From Opisthorchis felineus (lineage: Eukaryota > Platyhelminthes > Trematoda > Opisthorchiida > Opisthorchiidae): 64,000 nucleotides of DNA. The notes under the pieces are model-generated. The model searched no databases and was not told the DNA's origin. It saw nothing but the letters and a program-made list of their open reading frames with translations. The stretch lies in contig SJOL01007698.1 of the NCBI GenBank assembly GCA_004794785.1, positions 124,001-188,000 of the forward strand, in the 5' to 3' direction. Below are positions 54,701 to 58,800 of this stretch, piece after piece; positions within the stretch are counted from its first letter, which is position 1, and every line of letters begins with the position of its first letter. A program made the translations under genes and the position numbers.

Positions 54701-55660
54701 AGGCGGTTTCCATAGTGTCCACGTCTAGTGCAACATGGAAAACCTCGAGGAATCGAAAGATGGTCCACACGCGAGGGCGGCCTTCTTATGAAGAGAGTAT
54801 ATGGAGGGTAAATACATCCATATAGTAGGAATCTATATTTCATATAAATAAATATGTGAATAGATAATAATATAAGTTCAGCTGTAACACCATTTCGGTT
54901 CACTGCTGCAAGGTCATCCGAAAGAAGCACTAGAGCTAAGATACTGTTAGGTCGCCAGGCCTAGACAGGGACAGCGGAGATACAGGGGTTGGATCCGAAC
55001 AATGGACCTTCCGATCAACCTCGTACCTTTACCACTGAGCTATCTCGAGCTCTATATATACATGTACAACATCTACACCAGGTTGTAAGCTTGTGGTTTG
55101 TCAAATGTTCATCAAGTCCGTCAAAACGCGGCGGTCGAATTACGCTTAGAACAAAGAAAGCACTGAAAGTTATGAGATGGCCATGTGACGCTCTGCAAGC
55201 TTCTGTGCGGTGGACCGCACGTTTGACAGAGGCTGCGAGAGGTTGTGACAGTAACTGCCGTCCACCTGAGCAAATTCAGCATGCAAAGGTATTTTGAGTA
55301 AGCCGGGTGTCCTCATTCATCTCTCGGTTTCACATGATACTGAATAACATACAGGCTAACCAGTGGCCTCAAAAGTTTCGAAATTTAGAGAAGCGAACAA
55401 GTTCTCAAACTATATCAGCCGACTCGCATTGGAATCAACATTGATAATTCAAGCACTCACGGCAAATTAAGTCGCTCAACGGTCTTTTTTAGGTTCTGAG
55501 ATCCCTCAAGTACTCGTCGGTGCAGGGCATCAATATGTCTGACAATTGCATCATATTCCGCAGTGGCACGCGGAGAGTGCAGTCCACCGAAGGATATATA
55601 CATGAGCACGATCACCCAGAGGGAAACCAGCAAGAAAGCTATGGTTTTGAAGTAACGCAT
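1309..55660 (-). CDS. FUT8: Alpha-1,6-fucosyltransferase (core fucosyltransferase), whole gene, 7 exons placed and 1 missing
   Basis: The product transfers fucose from GDP-fucose in alpha-1,6 linkage to the innermost GlcNAc of N-glycans, as a type II membrane protein of the Golgi (family knowledge, CAZy GT23). The sequence shows a short cytosolic tail and membrane anchor (exon at 55.5 kb), a coiled-coil stem (49 kb), a Cys-rich catalytic start (36 kb), the HVRRTDK donor-binding motif (31 kb), EYM (24.6 kb), ATDDPS and TFSSQ (6.4 kb), and VCR plus a C-terminal SH3-like domain (1.3 kb). The placed exons give 66+103+75+98+35+84+100 codons, about 561. Joined coding segments in transcription order: 55660-55461, [exon missing], 49275-48965, 36094-35869, 31282-30990, 24685-24581, 6624-6373, 1611-1309. 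From the 49-kb exon onward the phases agree at every junction (0, 1, 0, 0, 0). No frameshift or stop lies inside an exon, so the gene looks functional. Confidence 0.95.
2185..2330 (+). repeat. Family B interspersed repeat
   Basis: GATGATGTCTTCACGATTGG, TGGTGAAACGTTTGCAAGCC, GACTGCCAAGCTCGGCGAATAGACC, CAACCATCTGATCTAC and ACCGATATTTCGATTTGTTGCC recur in the same order at 13.97, 36.83 and 39.41 kb on the same strand. The family is not recognised. Confidence 0.7.
5060..5116 (+). repeat. SINE2 3' fragment
   Basis: GACAGGGGAAAATTGTTCGAACGAGTGATATGAATGCAAATTC (in two parts) matches the 3' end of the SINE2 copy at about 5.49-5.53 kb. The head and body of this copy are missing or unrecognisable. Confidence 0.6.
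5331..5540 (+). mobile_element. SINE2 (second tRNA-derived family), near-complete copy
   Basis: The head is GTGTGCTGGTGGAATTGTGGTAGCACGCTCACC, with an A-box-like TGGTAGCACGCTC and, 40 bases on, a B-box-like GGGGTTCGGACAC. The body contains CTCTAATAAGAGCGAAAATCG, AATCCAGTGCCTCGCC and the 3' segment ACTCATCAGAATGATTCAGCCAGGACAAG, GACTGTTCAAACGAGAGTGATATGAATG. The same segments in the same order occur on the minus strand at 22.1-22.35 kb, which defines the family. Confidence 0.78.
6373..6624 (-). CDS. FUT8: FUT8 exon 7: second half of the catalytic fold
   Basis: 252 bases, 84 codons in phase 0. After a variable start (EWINDAQPHYTSTTP) come QVFIATDDPSVLDEARKQYP (vertebrate [20 protein letters not shown]), GVALDIMVLSKADY with the conserved aspartate (human Asp453), and CTFSSQ at the 3' border, whose second serine (human Ser469) contacts the donor. 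The acceptor is TTGGATCAG after a T-rich stretch and the donor is GTAATG. The conserved TFSSQVCR motif is split between this exon and the next, and it rejoins exactly. Confidence 0.96.
8160..8337 (+). mobile_element. SINE1 (tRNA-derived), full copy with target-site duplication
   Basis: The 5' head is tRNA-like, with an A-box-like TGGCTCTGTGGTTAGAGC and a B box GGTTCGAACCC about 35 bases apart. The shared body follows (TTGCCTTGTCTAGGATTGGGCAACCTCGTGCTTCCTTCGG in two parts, then GGCATGGCAGCTAGGCACCGAAAGGGTG) and ends ACTGGACGATTTTTT. The 10-base string ATTTTTCAGG occurs at 8150-8159 and again at 8338-8347, a perfect target-site duplication that fixes both ends. This is the least damaged copy in the window and the only SINE1 on the plus strand. 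Confidence 0.88.
8995..9130 (+). repeat. Family A interspersed repeat
   Basis: ATAAGGTTGCCGGAAACTCTTCG, then GAACAGCATAAACGAGATATTCAGCTGGG and GTCAAAACCAAATTGGTATGC. The second half recurs at 14.21-14.29 and 34.84-34.92 kb. The element type is not recognised. Confidence 0.65.
13725..13800 (+). mobile_element. RTE LINE 3' terminus with hairpin
   Basis: GTGAAGCATCAGTGTCAACACTGATGTTGCTGATGATGATGGTG (in three parts) matches the extreme 3' end of the RTE remnant at 42.6 kb: an imperfect palindrome (CATCAGTG/CACTGATG) followed by a GAT-rich tail. Only the terminus is recognisable here. Confidence 0.6.
13968..14085 (+). repeat. Family B interspersed repeat
   Basis: CTGATGATGGCACCTTGATTGG, TGATGAAACGTTTGCAGCC, AACCTGTCTAGCTCAGCGAATGAACC and CTACCTGAGCTACTGAAATTCGTCGC match the 2.19-kb copy. 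It follows an RTE 3' end by about 170 bases and is followed by family A. Confidence 0.7.
14130..14292 (+). repeat. Family A interspersed repeat
   Basis: CAAGAAAATTTACCGCGATG, CACATTCAATTGAAGAATATC, ATAAACGGGATATTCATCTGGG and ACTAACTTAGTTTGCGCAC align with the 34.76-kb copy over about 160 bases. Confidence 0.65.
17210..17515 (-). pseudogene. LINE reverse-transcriptase polyprotein C-terminal fragment
   Basis: The minus-strand frame contains CGPRDPACPCLGTPQDMERS and RSQWRACCHFLAALPSQ. These follow the pattern of the RTE ORF2 C-terminus seen elsewhere in this window (PRDxxCAW...T.QDMAANRCQWRSCCQF). The frame is open for about 100 codons but lacks the RT domain, so it is a relic. An alternative is a different RTE subfamily with its own C-terminus. 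Confidence 0.55.
20305..20408 (+). repeat. SINE2 3' fragment
   Basis: CCCTCTTTTGGTATAGACTC, then ATTAGAACAATTTCGTCATGACACAAGG and ACTGTTCAAAAGAGATTGGTGTGAACG match the second half of SINE2 as seen at 22.1-22.25 kb (reverse strand there: CCCTCTTTGGTATGAACTC and CTGTTCAAACGAGAGTGATG). No tRNA-like head was seen. Confidence 0.65.
20728..20755 (+). repeat. TA dinucleotide microsatellite
   Basis: ATATATATATACATATATATATATATAT, about 14 TA units with one C interruption. Confidence 0.9.
21022..21212 (-). mobile_element. SINE1 copy, diverged
   Basis: The reverse complement gives ATAGCTCAGCACTTAAGGTGC, a B box GTGATTCGAATAC and the 3' motif GCACCGAAAGGGTGCCACAACTCAAC, matching SINE1 at 8.16 kb. The internal body is altered (AGCCTAGAAGTATATC in place of the GTCTAGGATTGGGCAACC segment), so this may be an older subfamily or a patched copy. 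It lies in intron 6 of FUT8, in the same orientation as the gene. Confidence 0.75.
22110..22350 (-). mobile_element. SINE2, complete copy
   Basis: The reverse complement begins GCGTGCGTGGGTGGAGTAGTGGTAACACGCTCGCC, passes a B box GAGTTCAAACCTCGGC, then GCACTGCTGATTACCTCTAATAAG, GTCCAGTGCTTCCCC, TTGGTATGAACTCACCAGAATGATG and GGCTGTTCAAACGAGAGTGATGTGAGCG. It is the most complete copy of this family here. A second, plus-strand head lies 40 bases away, making an inverted pair. Confidence 0.8.
22389..22444 (+). repeat. SINE2 head fragment, inverted relative to its neighbour
   Basis: TGTGTTGGTGGAATAGTGG, TAGCACGCTCACCTCGCATG and TCAGATGTGCGG match the tRNA-like head of SINE2, then the similarity stops at the point where the B box would follow. 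With the minus-strand copy ending at 22350 it forms a near-perfect inverted repeat of about 55 bases per arm. Confidence 0.75.
22728..23165 (+). pseudogene. RTE LINE remnant: ORF2 C-terminus, 3' UTR and terminus
   Basis: Frame-shifted coding matches include FGHVLYTPNHHLPKSV, NSEWRKYRWL, MKETTERLGTAGSTRLPG, and MAAKRCQRRCCCQF at the end, the typical RTE C-terminus. The 3' UTR then carries TCAAAATAAGGCTTTCAAATAAATTACGG and a GATGATGAGCG tail that match the 42.6-kb element. Reading-frame breaks show it is dead. Plus strand, antisense to FUT8. Confidence 0.72.
24290..24372 (+). repeat. Family C fragment
   Basis: Contains GAATCGAAGTCGGATCC where the head and B box would be, then GGTTCTTGAAATGTGCACTACCGATGATTTCG in two parts, resembling the TTTCGTGAGATGTGCACTGCTGACGATT segment at 35.09 kb. 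Old and weak. Confidence 0.45.
24581..24685 (-). CDS. FUT8: FUT8 exon 6: donor-site residues after the RRTDK motif
   Basis: 105 bases, exactly 35 codons in phase 0. The start, VNTEAAFHSVKEYM, matches vertebrate VGTEAAFHPIEEYM, keeping the glutamate and tyrosine (human Glu373, Tyr382) near the donor nucleotide. A helix follows (FYVERRFRFWDAQLQM) that corresponds to VHVEEHFQLLARRM. The acceptor is CACTCAG and the donor GTGAGT. The exon sits inside a longer open frame because neighbouring intron sequence happens to lack stops; the splice sites and homology limit it clearly. Confidence 0.93.
29400..29460 (-). repeat. Family C fragment
   Basis: The reverse complement reads AACAGTTTCGTGAGATTCGC, ACTGCTGATGAGGATGAAAC and AGCTGTAAGATGC, matching the 35.06-35.14 kb copy with a short internal deletion. 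Confidence 0.65.
30343..30530 (-). mobile_element. SINE1 copy
   Basis: The reverse complement reads GAGATGGCTCAGTTGTTACAGC, GACCGGAAGGTCCGTGG, B box GGTTCGAACTC, CTAGGCTTGGGCAACCTGG, CCTCTGGGTGGCATGGCAGC and ACAGCTGGACGATC. It is close to the 8.16-kb copy over its whole length. It lies in FUT8 intron 5, sense to the gene. Confidence 0.85.
30990..31282 (-). CDS. FUT8: FUT8 exon 5: catalytic region up to the GDP-fucose-binding HVRRTDK motif
   Basis: 293 bases complete the codon split by exon 4 and add 97 residues. Segments matching vertebrate FUT8 include LPPAVPADLAPNLTRLH (vertebrate LPLAVPEDLADRLVRVH), VWFIGQLITYLMRPAP and the closing GLHVRRTDK, whose two arginines, aspartate and lysine (human Arg365, Arg366, Asp368, Lys369) bind donor or are essential in the human enzyme. 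The acceptor TTCCTGTGTTACAG gives the phase exon 4 demands. An open frame continues upstream to about 31340, but that acceptor (CTTAG) would be out of phase. The donor is GTACGG. Confidence 0.95.
34760..34920 (+). repeat. Family A interspersed repeat
   Basis: CGAGAAAATATATATTTCGAT, ACATTCAGCTGAAGAATATC, ATAAGCGAGAGATTCAACTGGG and CGTCAAAACGAAATTGGTG align with the 9.04-kb and 14.13-kb copies. It is immediately followed by the family C repeat at about 34.99 kb. Confidence 0.65.
34990..35160 (+). repeat. Family C: third tRNA-headed SINE-like repeat
   Basis: A tRNA-like head with B box GGTTCGAAGCTCC (TAATAGCCGGGAGGTTGCGG precedes it) is followed by TTTCGTGAGATGTGCACTGC, TGACGATTCCCAATAAGG, ATGAAACAGCTGTACAGTGC and TTCTCGG. 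The stretch from GCACTGCTGA through AATAAG to CAGTGCTTC also occurs in SINE2, so the two families share a body behind different heads. Confidence 0.65.
35869..36094 (-). CDS. FUT8: FUT8 exon 4: cysteine-rich start of the catalytic region
   Basis: 226 bases encode 75 residues plus one carried base. NPTDCSKAK matches the conserved NPxDCSxAK start of the FUT8 catalytic region, followed by CAFGCNVHHLAYC (vertebrate CGYGCQLHHVVYC) and GRTLILTD. The end, LPLSSTCSEE, matches the PVSETC segment. The acceptor CTAG follows a long CT tract (36096-36120), and the donor is GTAAGA. This exon had no ATG-initiated open frame and was found by motif. One of the cysteines conserved in vertebrate FUT8 (human Cys212) is a valine here, while its partner (human Cys230, in LAYC) is kept. 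Confidence 0.93.
36096..36120 (-). promoter_or_regulatory. Long polypyrimidine tract of FUT8 exon 4 acceptor
   Basis: On the coding strand, 25 bases of almost uninterrupted C and T (TTTCTCTCTCTCTCCCTCTC, then TCTAG) run straight into the exon 4 acceptor. It doubles as a CT microsatellite, so its length may vary between individuals and could affect splicing strength (inference). Confidence 0.7.
36825..36935 (+). repeat. Family B interspersed repeat, diverged
   Basis: CGCACTGACGATGTCTCTTC, GCCAAAGTCGGCCAACGAAGC and GCAACCAATATTTCGACACT line up with the other family B copies, but with more changes. Confidence 0.5.
39405..39535 (+). repeat. Family B interspersed repeat
   Basis: CCAACCCTGCACTAATGATGTCTCC, TGGTGACGAAACCTTTAGAATCC, AACTGTCAAGCTCGGGGAACAGACC, CAACAACCAAGCAGC and GAGCTACCCATATTCCG match the 2.19-kb copy closely. 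A 90-codon open frame (39365-39637) runs through it but has no recognisable domain. Confidence 0.7.
39847..40425 (-). CDS. Open frame of 192 codons, unrecognised
   Basis: The longest uninterrupted frame in the window, starting with ATG. The N-terminal half is hydrophobic (VLVFCYILLVLRLFACFAC around residues 36-54), the C-terminal half mixed (LEPYDNHSDMDAICRFIQ; FLTVAVSFTVGKAEDYALMG). It shows no motif I know and no FUT8 similarity. It lies within FUT8 intron 3 on the same strand and just after a family B repeat. It may be an exon of a nested gene, part of an unknown repeat read in antisense, or chance. Confidence 0.2.
   Translation of the reverse strand: MFQKPIFCSPHVFDQVFKHVLGLASPSFLVRLPTVLVFCYILLVLRLFACFACATGDHLLWSTSYFTQELTLASQCFMFASKPSCFQLLYPSLWRAGLFTEHMDFDIRLMESRAWLEPYDNHSDMDAICRFIQLSIHAKFLTVAVSFTVGKAEDYALMGATCNNLVEITLVVTLDWITRGKTMQYWQWLLAW
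41650..42740 (+). pseudogene. RTE-class LINE remnant lacking the RT palm
   Basis: Recognisable ORF2 pieces in order: WWTREAKEMEEAQKAWNARR, NKEERLDRWAEYFEQQL (after a frameshift), then directly SSRYLWRQGGISLNLKGR, AVLLYSCGTWPVRAAEMRRL, QVFDNRCLRTTAPVGWC, KRVFGCATGTSIEECAQHQK, PNHRLRKKVLFFVHNSEWRK, and the frame-shifted C-terminus. The reverse transcriptase palm normally lies between WAEYFEQQ and LWRQGGISLNLKG, so most of the RT domain is deleted. A 3' UTR with CAATAAGGCTTTCAAATAAATC, an 11-bp-stem palindrome (42637-42659) and a GAT microsatellite complete it. Confidence 0.82.
42670..42733 (+). repeat. GAT/ATG trinucleotide microsatellite
   Basis: About 19 GAT units interrupted twice by GATTAT. 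It directly follows the 3' hairpin of the RTE remnant, so it is probably the element's 3' tail repeat, expanded after insertion. The low-complexity open frames over it (poly-Met, poly-Ile) are artefacts. Confidence 0.9.
45920..46291 (+). CDS. Open frame preceded by a splice-acceptor-like tract, unrecognised
   Basis: On the plus strand, a T-rich tract ending TTTATCTTTATTTTAG at 46019 precedes an open frame encoding polar, helix-friendly sequence (SLLKSRIASVKHWMTDAKLT, then IDAQELEGMMSQTPKEFWDY, YTSGFMQANQKLVKS) up to the stop at 46291. The amino-acid make-up is more protein-like than that of neighbouring frames. No family is recognised. Possible explanations are an exon or processed pseudogene of an antisense gene inside FUT8 intron 3, or chance. 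Confidence 0.22.
   Translation: MLFFRIGYIICWTFFHSHLYVLNGFSSYFIFILEIEISFEPFFRNSSTLCNYRSLLKSRIASVKHWMTDAKLTCQVATLQVSIDAQELEGMMSQTPKEFWDYHEMEVEYTSGFMQANQKLVKS
46838..47012 (-). mobile_element. SINE1 copy
   Basis: The reverse complement shows AAGATCGATCAGTGGTTAAGG, GACTGTAAGGTCCGTG, B box GATTCGAACCC, CTAGGCTTTGGCAACCTG and GCATGCAGCTGGGCACTG, then TTACAGCTGAATGATT. Clearly SINE1 with scattered substitutions. In FUT8 intron 3, sense to the gene. Confidence 0.82.
47605..47772 (-). mobile_element. SINE1 copy, 3' end altered
   Basis: The reverse complement shows GCTCGGCGGTCAACGCACG, B box GGTTCGAATCC, CTAGGCTTGGGCAACCTG, CGTGCTTCCTTCGGATGGC and then a divergent end (ATGCAAGCTAAACACAGG) where the CACCGAAAGGGTG motif should be. 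It lies 0.6 kb from the preceding copy, in the same orientation. Confidence 0.78.
48965..49275 (-). CDS. FUT8: FUT8 exon 3: coiled-coil stem
   Basis: 311 bases encode 103 whole residues of the luminal stem. HEVLRNRAINFAREIFF aligns with the HEILRRR segment of vertebrate FUT8. A long charged helix follows with leucines at heptad spacing (LASLESLRERV, RRELDRLGELVQQRLEKLQ), matching the dimerising coiled coil before the catalytic region. The acceptor is CTAG at 49276, preceded by a good pyrimidine tract (CTTCTTTGTTCTGTTTTCACTAG). Two CAG alternatives, with exon starts at 49260 or 49257, keep the same phase and would shorten the exon by 5 or 6 codons. The donor GTTGGT at 48964 is a weaker match than the other donors, but it leaves phase 0, as the next exon requires. 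Confidence 0.9.
51088..53063 (+). pseudogene. Ty3/gypsy-type LTR retrotransposon pol remnant (RT end, RNase H, integrase)
   Basis: Pieces in pol order with several frameshifts and stops: end of the RT palm (TDLKDAFVH, EHNEDYET, SVFRAYDPKLNKNKSG), thumb (VVGMFAYYPHG), RNase H (ILNQDGCSVAFFSRTLTPIE), linker (ENVATDELSRGYCST-like at about 51.98 kb), integrase zinc-binding start (LEQLHESLCHPRASRLLYLV), fragments of the integrase core (DLSRFPLAFSCPN near 52.25 kb), and a C-terminal domain (YAHVRLPDGRE-like near 52.76 kb) with a Ser/Pro-rich tail ending NRLHAYHLKNREA. Much of the RT palm and RNase H is missing. No LTRs or gag were recognised. It cannot be active. Confidence 0.8.
53345..54200 (-). 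pseudogene. RTE-class LINE remnant: endonuclease start and RT start
   Basis: Minus-strand pieces in order: KNRTALAEKPPERYTVEFAA and LNKTRLTDKCKL (AP endonuclease start), GCGYTFNCSG, a gap, LGDFNARIEKDSASC and LGPSGIGQKINNGKRLLTTC (endonuclease core), then a jump to the RT domain: GKIMARIVYNRLVNGILEGN and, in another frame, SDKALKSTIREAMW and LRKLGFLDKSVI. The order fits an RTE ORF2 with internal deletions. It lies 0.3 kb from, and in opposite orientation to, the gypsy remnant. Confidence 0.78.
54880..55058 (-). mobile_element. SINE1 copy
   Basis: The reverse complement shows GAGATAGCTCAGTGGTAAAGG, GATCGGAAGGTCCATTG, a weak B box GTTCGGATCC, CTAGGCCTGGCGACCTAAC and GAACCGAAATGGTGTTACAGCTGAAC, followed by an A/T-rich tail toward 54835. 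Located between FUT8 exons 1 and 3, sense to the gene. Confidence 0.78.
55461..55660 (-). CDS. FUT8: FUT8 exon 1: start codon, membrane anchor and first stem segment
   Basis: The ATG at 55660 opens a type II membrane protein: a six-residue tail (MRYFKT), then a hydrophobic segment of about 20 residues (IAFLLVSLWVIVLMYISF), then a charged helical stretch with heptad spacing (VRHIDALHRRVLEG) ending ERLNLP. This corresponds to the end of the first coiled-coil segment of vertebrate FUT8, which ends SLRIP. The exon closes at a strong donor, GTGAGT, after 200 coding bases, leaving two bases (CC) of a split proline codon. The downstream 49-kb exon needs one carried base, so at least one further exon must lie between. 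The start is chosen because it is the only ATG that puts a short basic tail before the anchor, and a 3' splice site lies 11 bases upstream. Confidence 0.88.
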
Positions 55661-55800
55661 TCTTTCGACTGCTGAAAACAGGAAGACGTAGTGAACACAA
55701 ACACTGTGCGCTTACCTGACGGAAACATCACTTGTGGAGCTGGCGAAATTCATAGACGCGGTCTGTATAAGGCATCAATGAACTAGAAGAACAAAAGCAA
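55661..55800 (-). promoter_or_regulatory. FUT8: FUT8 5' leader with a 44-bp candidate intron or spliced-leader acceptor
   Basis: Reading toward the gene, CGTCAG|GTAAGCGC ends at 55716 and TTCCTGTTTTCAG ends at 55672, followed by CAGTCGAAAGA and the ATG. This makes a minimal GT-AG intron of 44 bp (55672-55715) inside the 5' untranslated region. Introns this short near gene 5' ends are known in flukes. The alternative is that TTTTCAG at 55672 is a trans-splice acceptor for a spliced leader, which flatworms also use; without a cDNA the two cannot be separated. No TATA box was recognised upstream, so the transcription start is unplaced. Confidence 0.45.
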
Positions 55801-58800
55801 TGGATCGACCAATCCTTGGGGCTCCATATTCATGTACTTTGAGACTGTGTGCTATAACCAGAATATCCAGAGCTAACTAAAATGTTCGTTAGGTACATTG
55901 ACAGATACGGCACAAACCAACGACGGATACCCAACTTTTATGGGACAGTCATGCGAATAAACACTCACGTCTGAGTTGAACACTTTATGTGCCCTTATGC
56001 AAATCAAGTGTATGGTTTCGTTGGCCAGTAGAATTTCTCTCATGTCAAAGAGATAAAACAACTCTAGTAGCGGGAACAGTAACAGAAAGCCAAAATGCCC
56101 CAAACGCAAAAAAACAAGCGAACCCCTTCTACTCAATATTCAGATATACAGCCGATACTTCAGTTATCTGAGGCTCCAGGATACACGGTGGCTTCTAATG
56201 GATGAGATGTCCCAGTTCAAATCCCTGCCATTATAGCCCTAGATTACTTTCACATACCGCTTCCCATGTTGCTGATGCCAGAACGGTGGCACATCAGGTT
56301 TGAATAGAGCAGAGGATATTAGGAGTTTTTCTTATCTGATGCTTGTAATCAGGGAAAATGAATGCGTTCAACGATGAGGAATTACAGTCTTCTCAGCCAA
56401 TGCAAGCTCTATACCTTCATTCAAAACATGGTTATACAGCCATCCACTAGCATGCGAATAGTTCAGTCAGAAGTAACCATGGCTTTTGGGCCACAGGAGA
56501 CCAGATAGCAAACCTTCAATTAATTTATCTGGCAGCCAACAACCGTGGGCATATGCACGGTGGCTCAGGCCGCATAGCTTGCGGCAGCGGATCATGTACG
56601 GTAAGGGAGTACAGAAGAAGAGGATAATAGATAAAACACCGTCACCACGTCAGTGGGTATCACTAGCCTTTGAGTGTAGTGGGTCTTTGGTAACCCAAGC
56701 TCGCAGACAACATGCCCTTATGTAGCCAACACACTTTGTTATGTTTTCATGCTCCATCTCCACCTGTCCATATTGTGGTATCTTCCAGTTGAAACCTGTG
56801 TCAGCAAACAGGGCACGACGAGAAAATCAGCCAGCTGGCACACAGAGCATTGGTGGAGCAAACGTATTTGGTGCCACCGAATCAATTCATCAAAAGGGCG
56901 TGCAGCTGATTTTTTTGCCAAAAAACACTCGTAGTTCATCACTGTTAATCCGATGTTCCCATGATATATATATATATAAATGCAGACTCTGATACTTCCC
57001 TACGTGGAATATATATTAAAATGTAAATGTTTGATAAGTAGGATGTGGAGAAAGTCAGAGTTTCTTGGGGCTAGTGGTTCAAATATCTGCAGGCAACACT
57101 AATCTGTTAGCTGGAATAAGTTACTACCTAGGATATCCCCGTTACATAGGGACCATTATCATTATCACACTTATCAAGTGCTATTTTTAGTTGACCTGTT
57201 TCAACAATTTGCGTCGCAGAAATACAACCTGAAGGCGCGACTTCGTTCGTCTAGTTTCTGATAAAAATTTGATTAGATCAATAGGTACACTAAATACATG
57301 CATATGCGTGCGTGTGTTGTGTGTGCTATTAGGGTTTATATGAAAACAAATCTTGTGTTTCCCCATGACAGATAATATCAGGCAAAAATGTAAGCATTCG
57401 AAGATGAATATCTAGCATGTATTCCATGGAGAAGTGCTTTCTCGAAGCGAATGTAGCTGGTGTCTGTTTTCCAGGATTTGCTTCCATCTAGGACGGTTGC
57501 ACGAACGGATGCTCTGAAGCACAAAGTTATTTGAGAATCTCATTCTGAGCGCATTACAAGGATGAACAGGGCAGACGTTTATCCTGAATTGTTCACTCGT
57601 TTAGAGAGTCCGGTATCATCATCATCATTGACAGTAACAACAACGTAGAAAATTAGTATTTTGCTGTTCTACAACCACAGCTACTTTCTCTAACAAAATC
57701 CCTTATTGAAAAGAAATATGGGAAAAGGAGATGCCAAGTGGTAGCGTATCACAAGCATCCAAAGTTCATGCACTTATAACTCTCAATCAATCAGGAAAGA
57801 AAGTGACAGAAGGAGCGTCACTGACATCTTTCGTACTTTCACTCAAGCACAGTTAGGGCCCTTTCCTGGGATGTGGACCACAGTTAAATCGTTAAGACGT
57901 CGGAAAATCCCTCGTTCTGATCTTACGAGTAACAAACACTAAAATCTCACAAAAAGAGATACCCACTTGCAGAAATGCACCTTTGCTTGCGATATGTCCT
58001 TTTCAAGAAGGGTTTGTGGATGTAAGTCCAAATATCCACTTAGTCTAAGCTTACTAAACATGATAAGGAAACGAATGAACTGATTTACCGAGTAATCAGT
58101 TAGCGACTTTTGTTGTTTAAAGGCCTTATATATTGAAACGTTATAGTTGCCTTGTGTCTGGTGGCCGGCCTACTTAACACAGCCGATTTCCTCCCGGAAA
58201 CCTGATAGCCTCTTTCTGTGAACTCCACATTGGGTTCGACAAAAACACCAACACCGTTCAAAAATGGATAGATTTAGGCCACGCTGTATACATTCACATT
58301 CCAAAATTTCAGCGTTTCATCCGTGTTCCTGAGATGAATCCCAATAGTGAAAGGTTTCGTGCGGCTAAGCTCCCTTTCATCACAAAGGCCAAAGCGTTGT
58401 AGTGTCCAAAGTCTAGTAGGCTCCTCCGGGAAGTCTTTTTATCTTTTCGAAAAATATCTACCAGGCATCAAATATAGATGAGATCAATCGGGCGAAGTTG
58501 ACGGCCTGACACCTACTAAACGAACCTCAAGTGAAGCCTTTAAAAGTGGGTAAAACTGCGACCACCTGGGTAATAAGGTTTTGGAATTTCAATACCTCTG
58601 GGTAATGCACTTTGTAAACTATAAGCCATTCAGGAAGAAACGTATGACGCTTGGTTCCCATCAGGAACAACCACCTTTCCAAATAACTTGCTTCCGGTAG
58701 ATTCCATCAGGTGTACAAACCAGAGAGCAACTCTACTCCAAAAATCAGACGCAAAATATTAGAGTTCAGTACCCTGAATGCAAGGGGACAACTGTGAGTG

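Larger units (their letters stand above)
49276..55460 (-). other. FUT8: FUT8 intron region between exons 1 and 3, containing one unplaced exon
   Basis: 6.2 kb of non-coding sequence with dense transposon debris: a decayed gypsy pol gene at 51.1-53.06 kb, an antisense RTE endonuclease/reverse transcriptase at 53.35-54.2 kb and a SINE1 at 54.88-55.06 kb. By phase it must also hold a FUT8 exon of length 3k+2, entering with one base and leaving with one base. By comparison with vertebrate FUT8 this would encode about 36 stem residues. Two coil-like stretches (about 50.64-50.74 and 55.16-55.26 kb) were examined and neither satisfies both splice phases. Confidence 0.75.

Noticed and set aside
55160..55260. 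Minus-strand stretch (LSNVRSTAQKLAERHMAIS) after TTTGCTCAG as FUT8 exon 2
   Set aside because: The coil-like frame enters in phase 0 and no donor follows; the in-phase frame is not FUT8-like.
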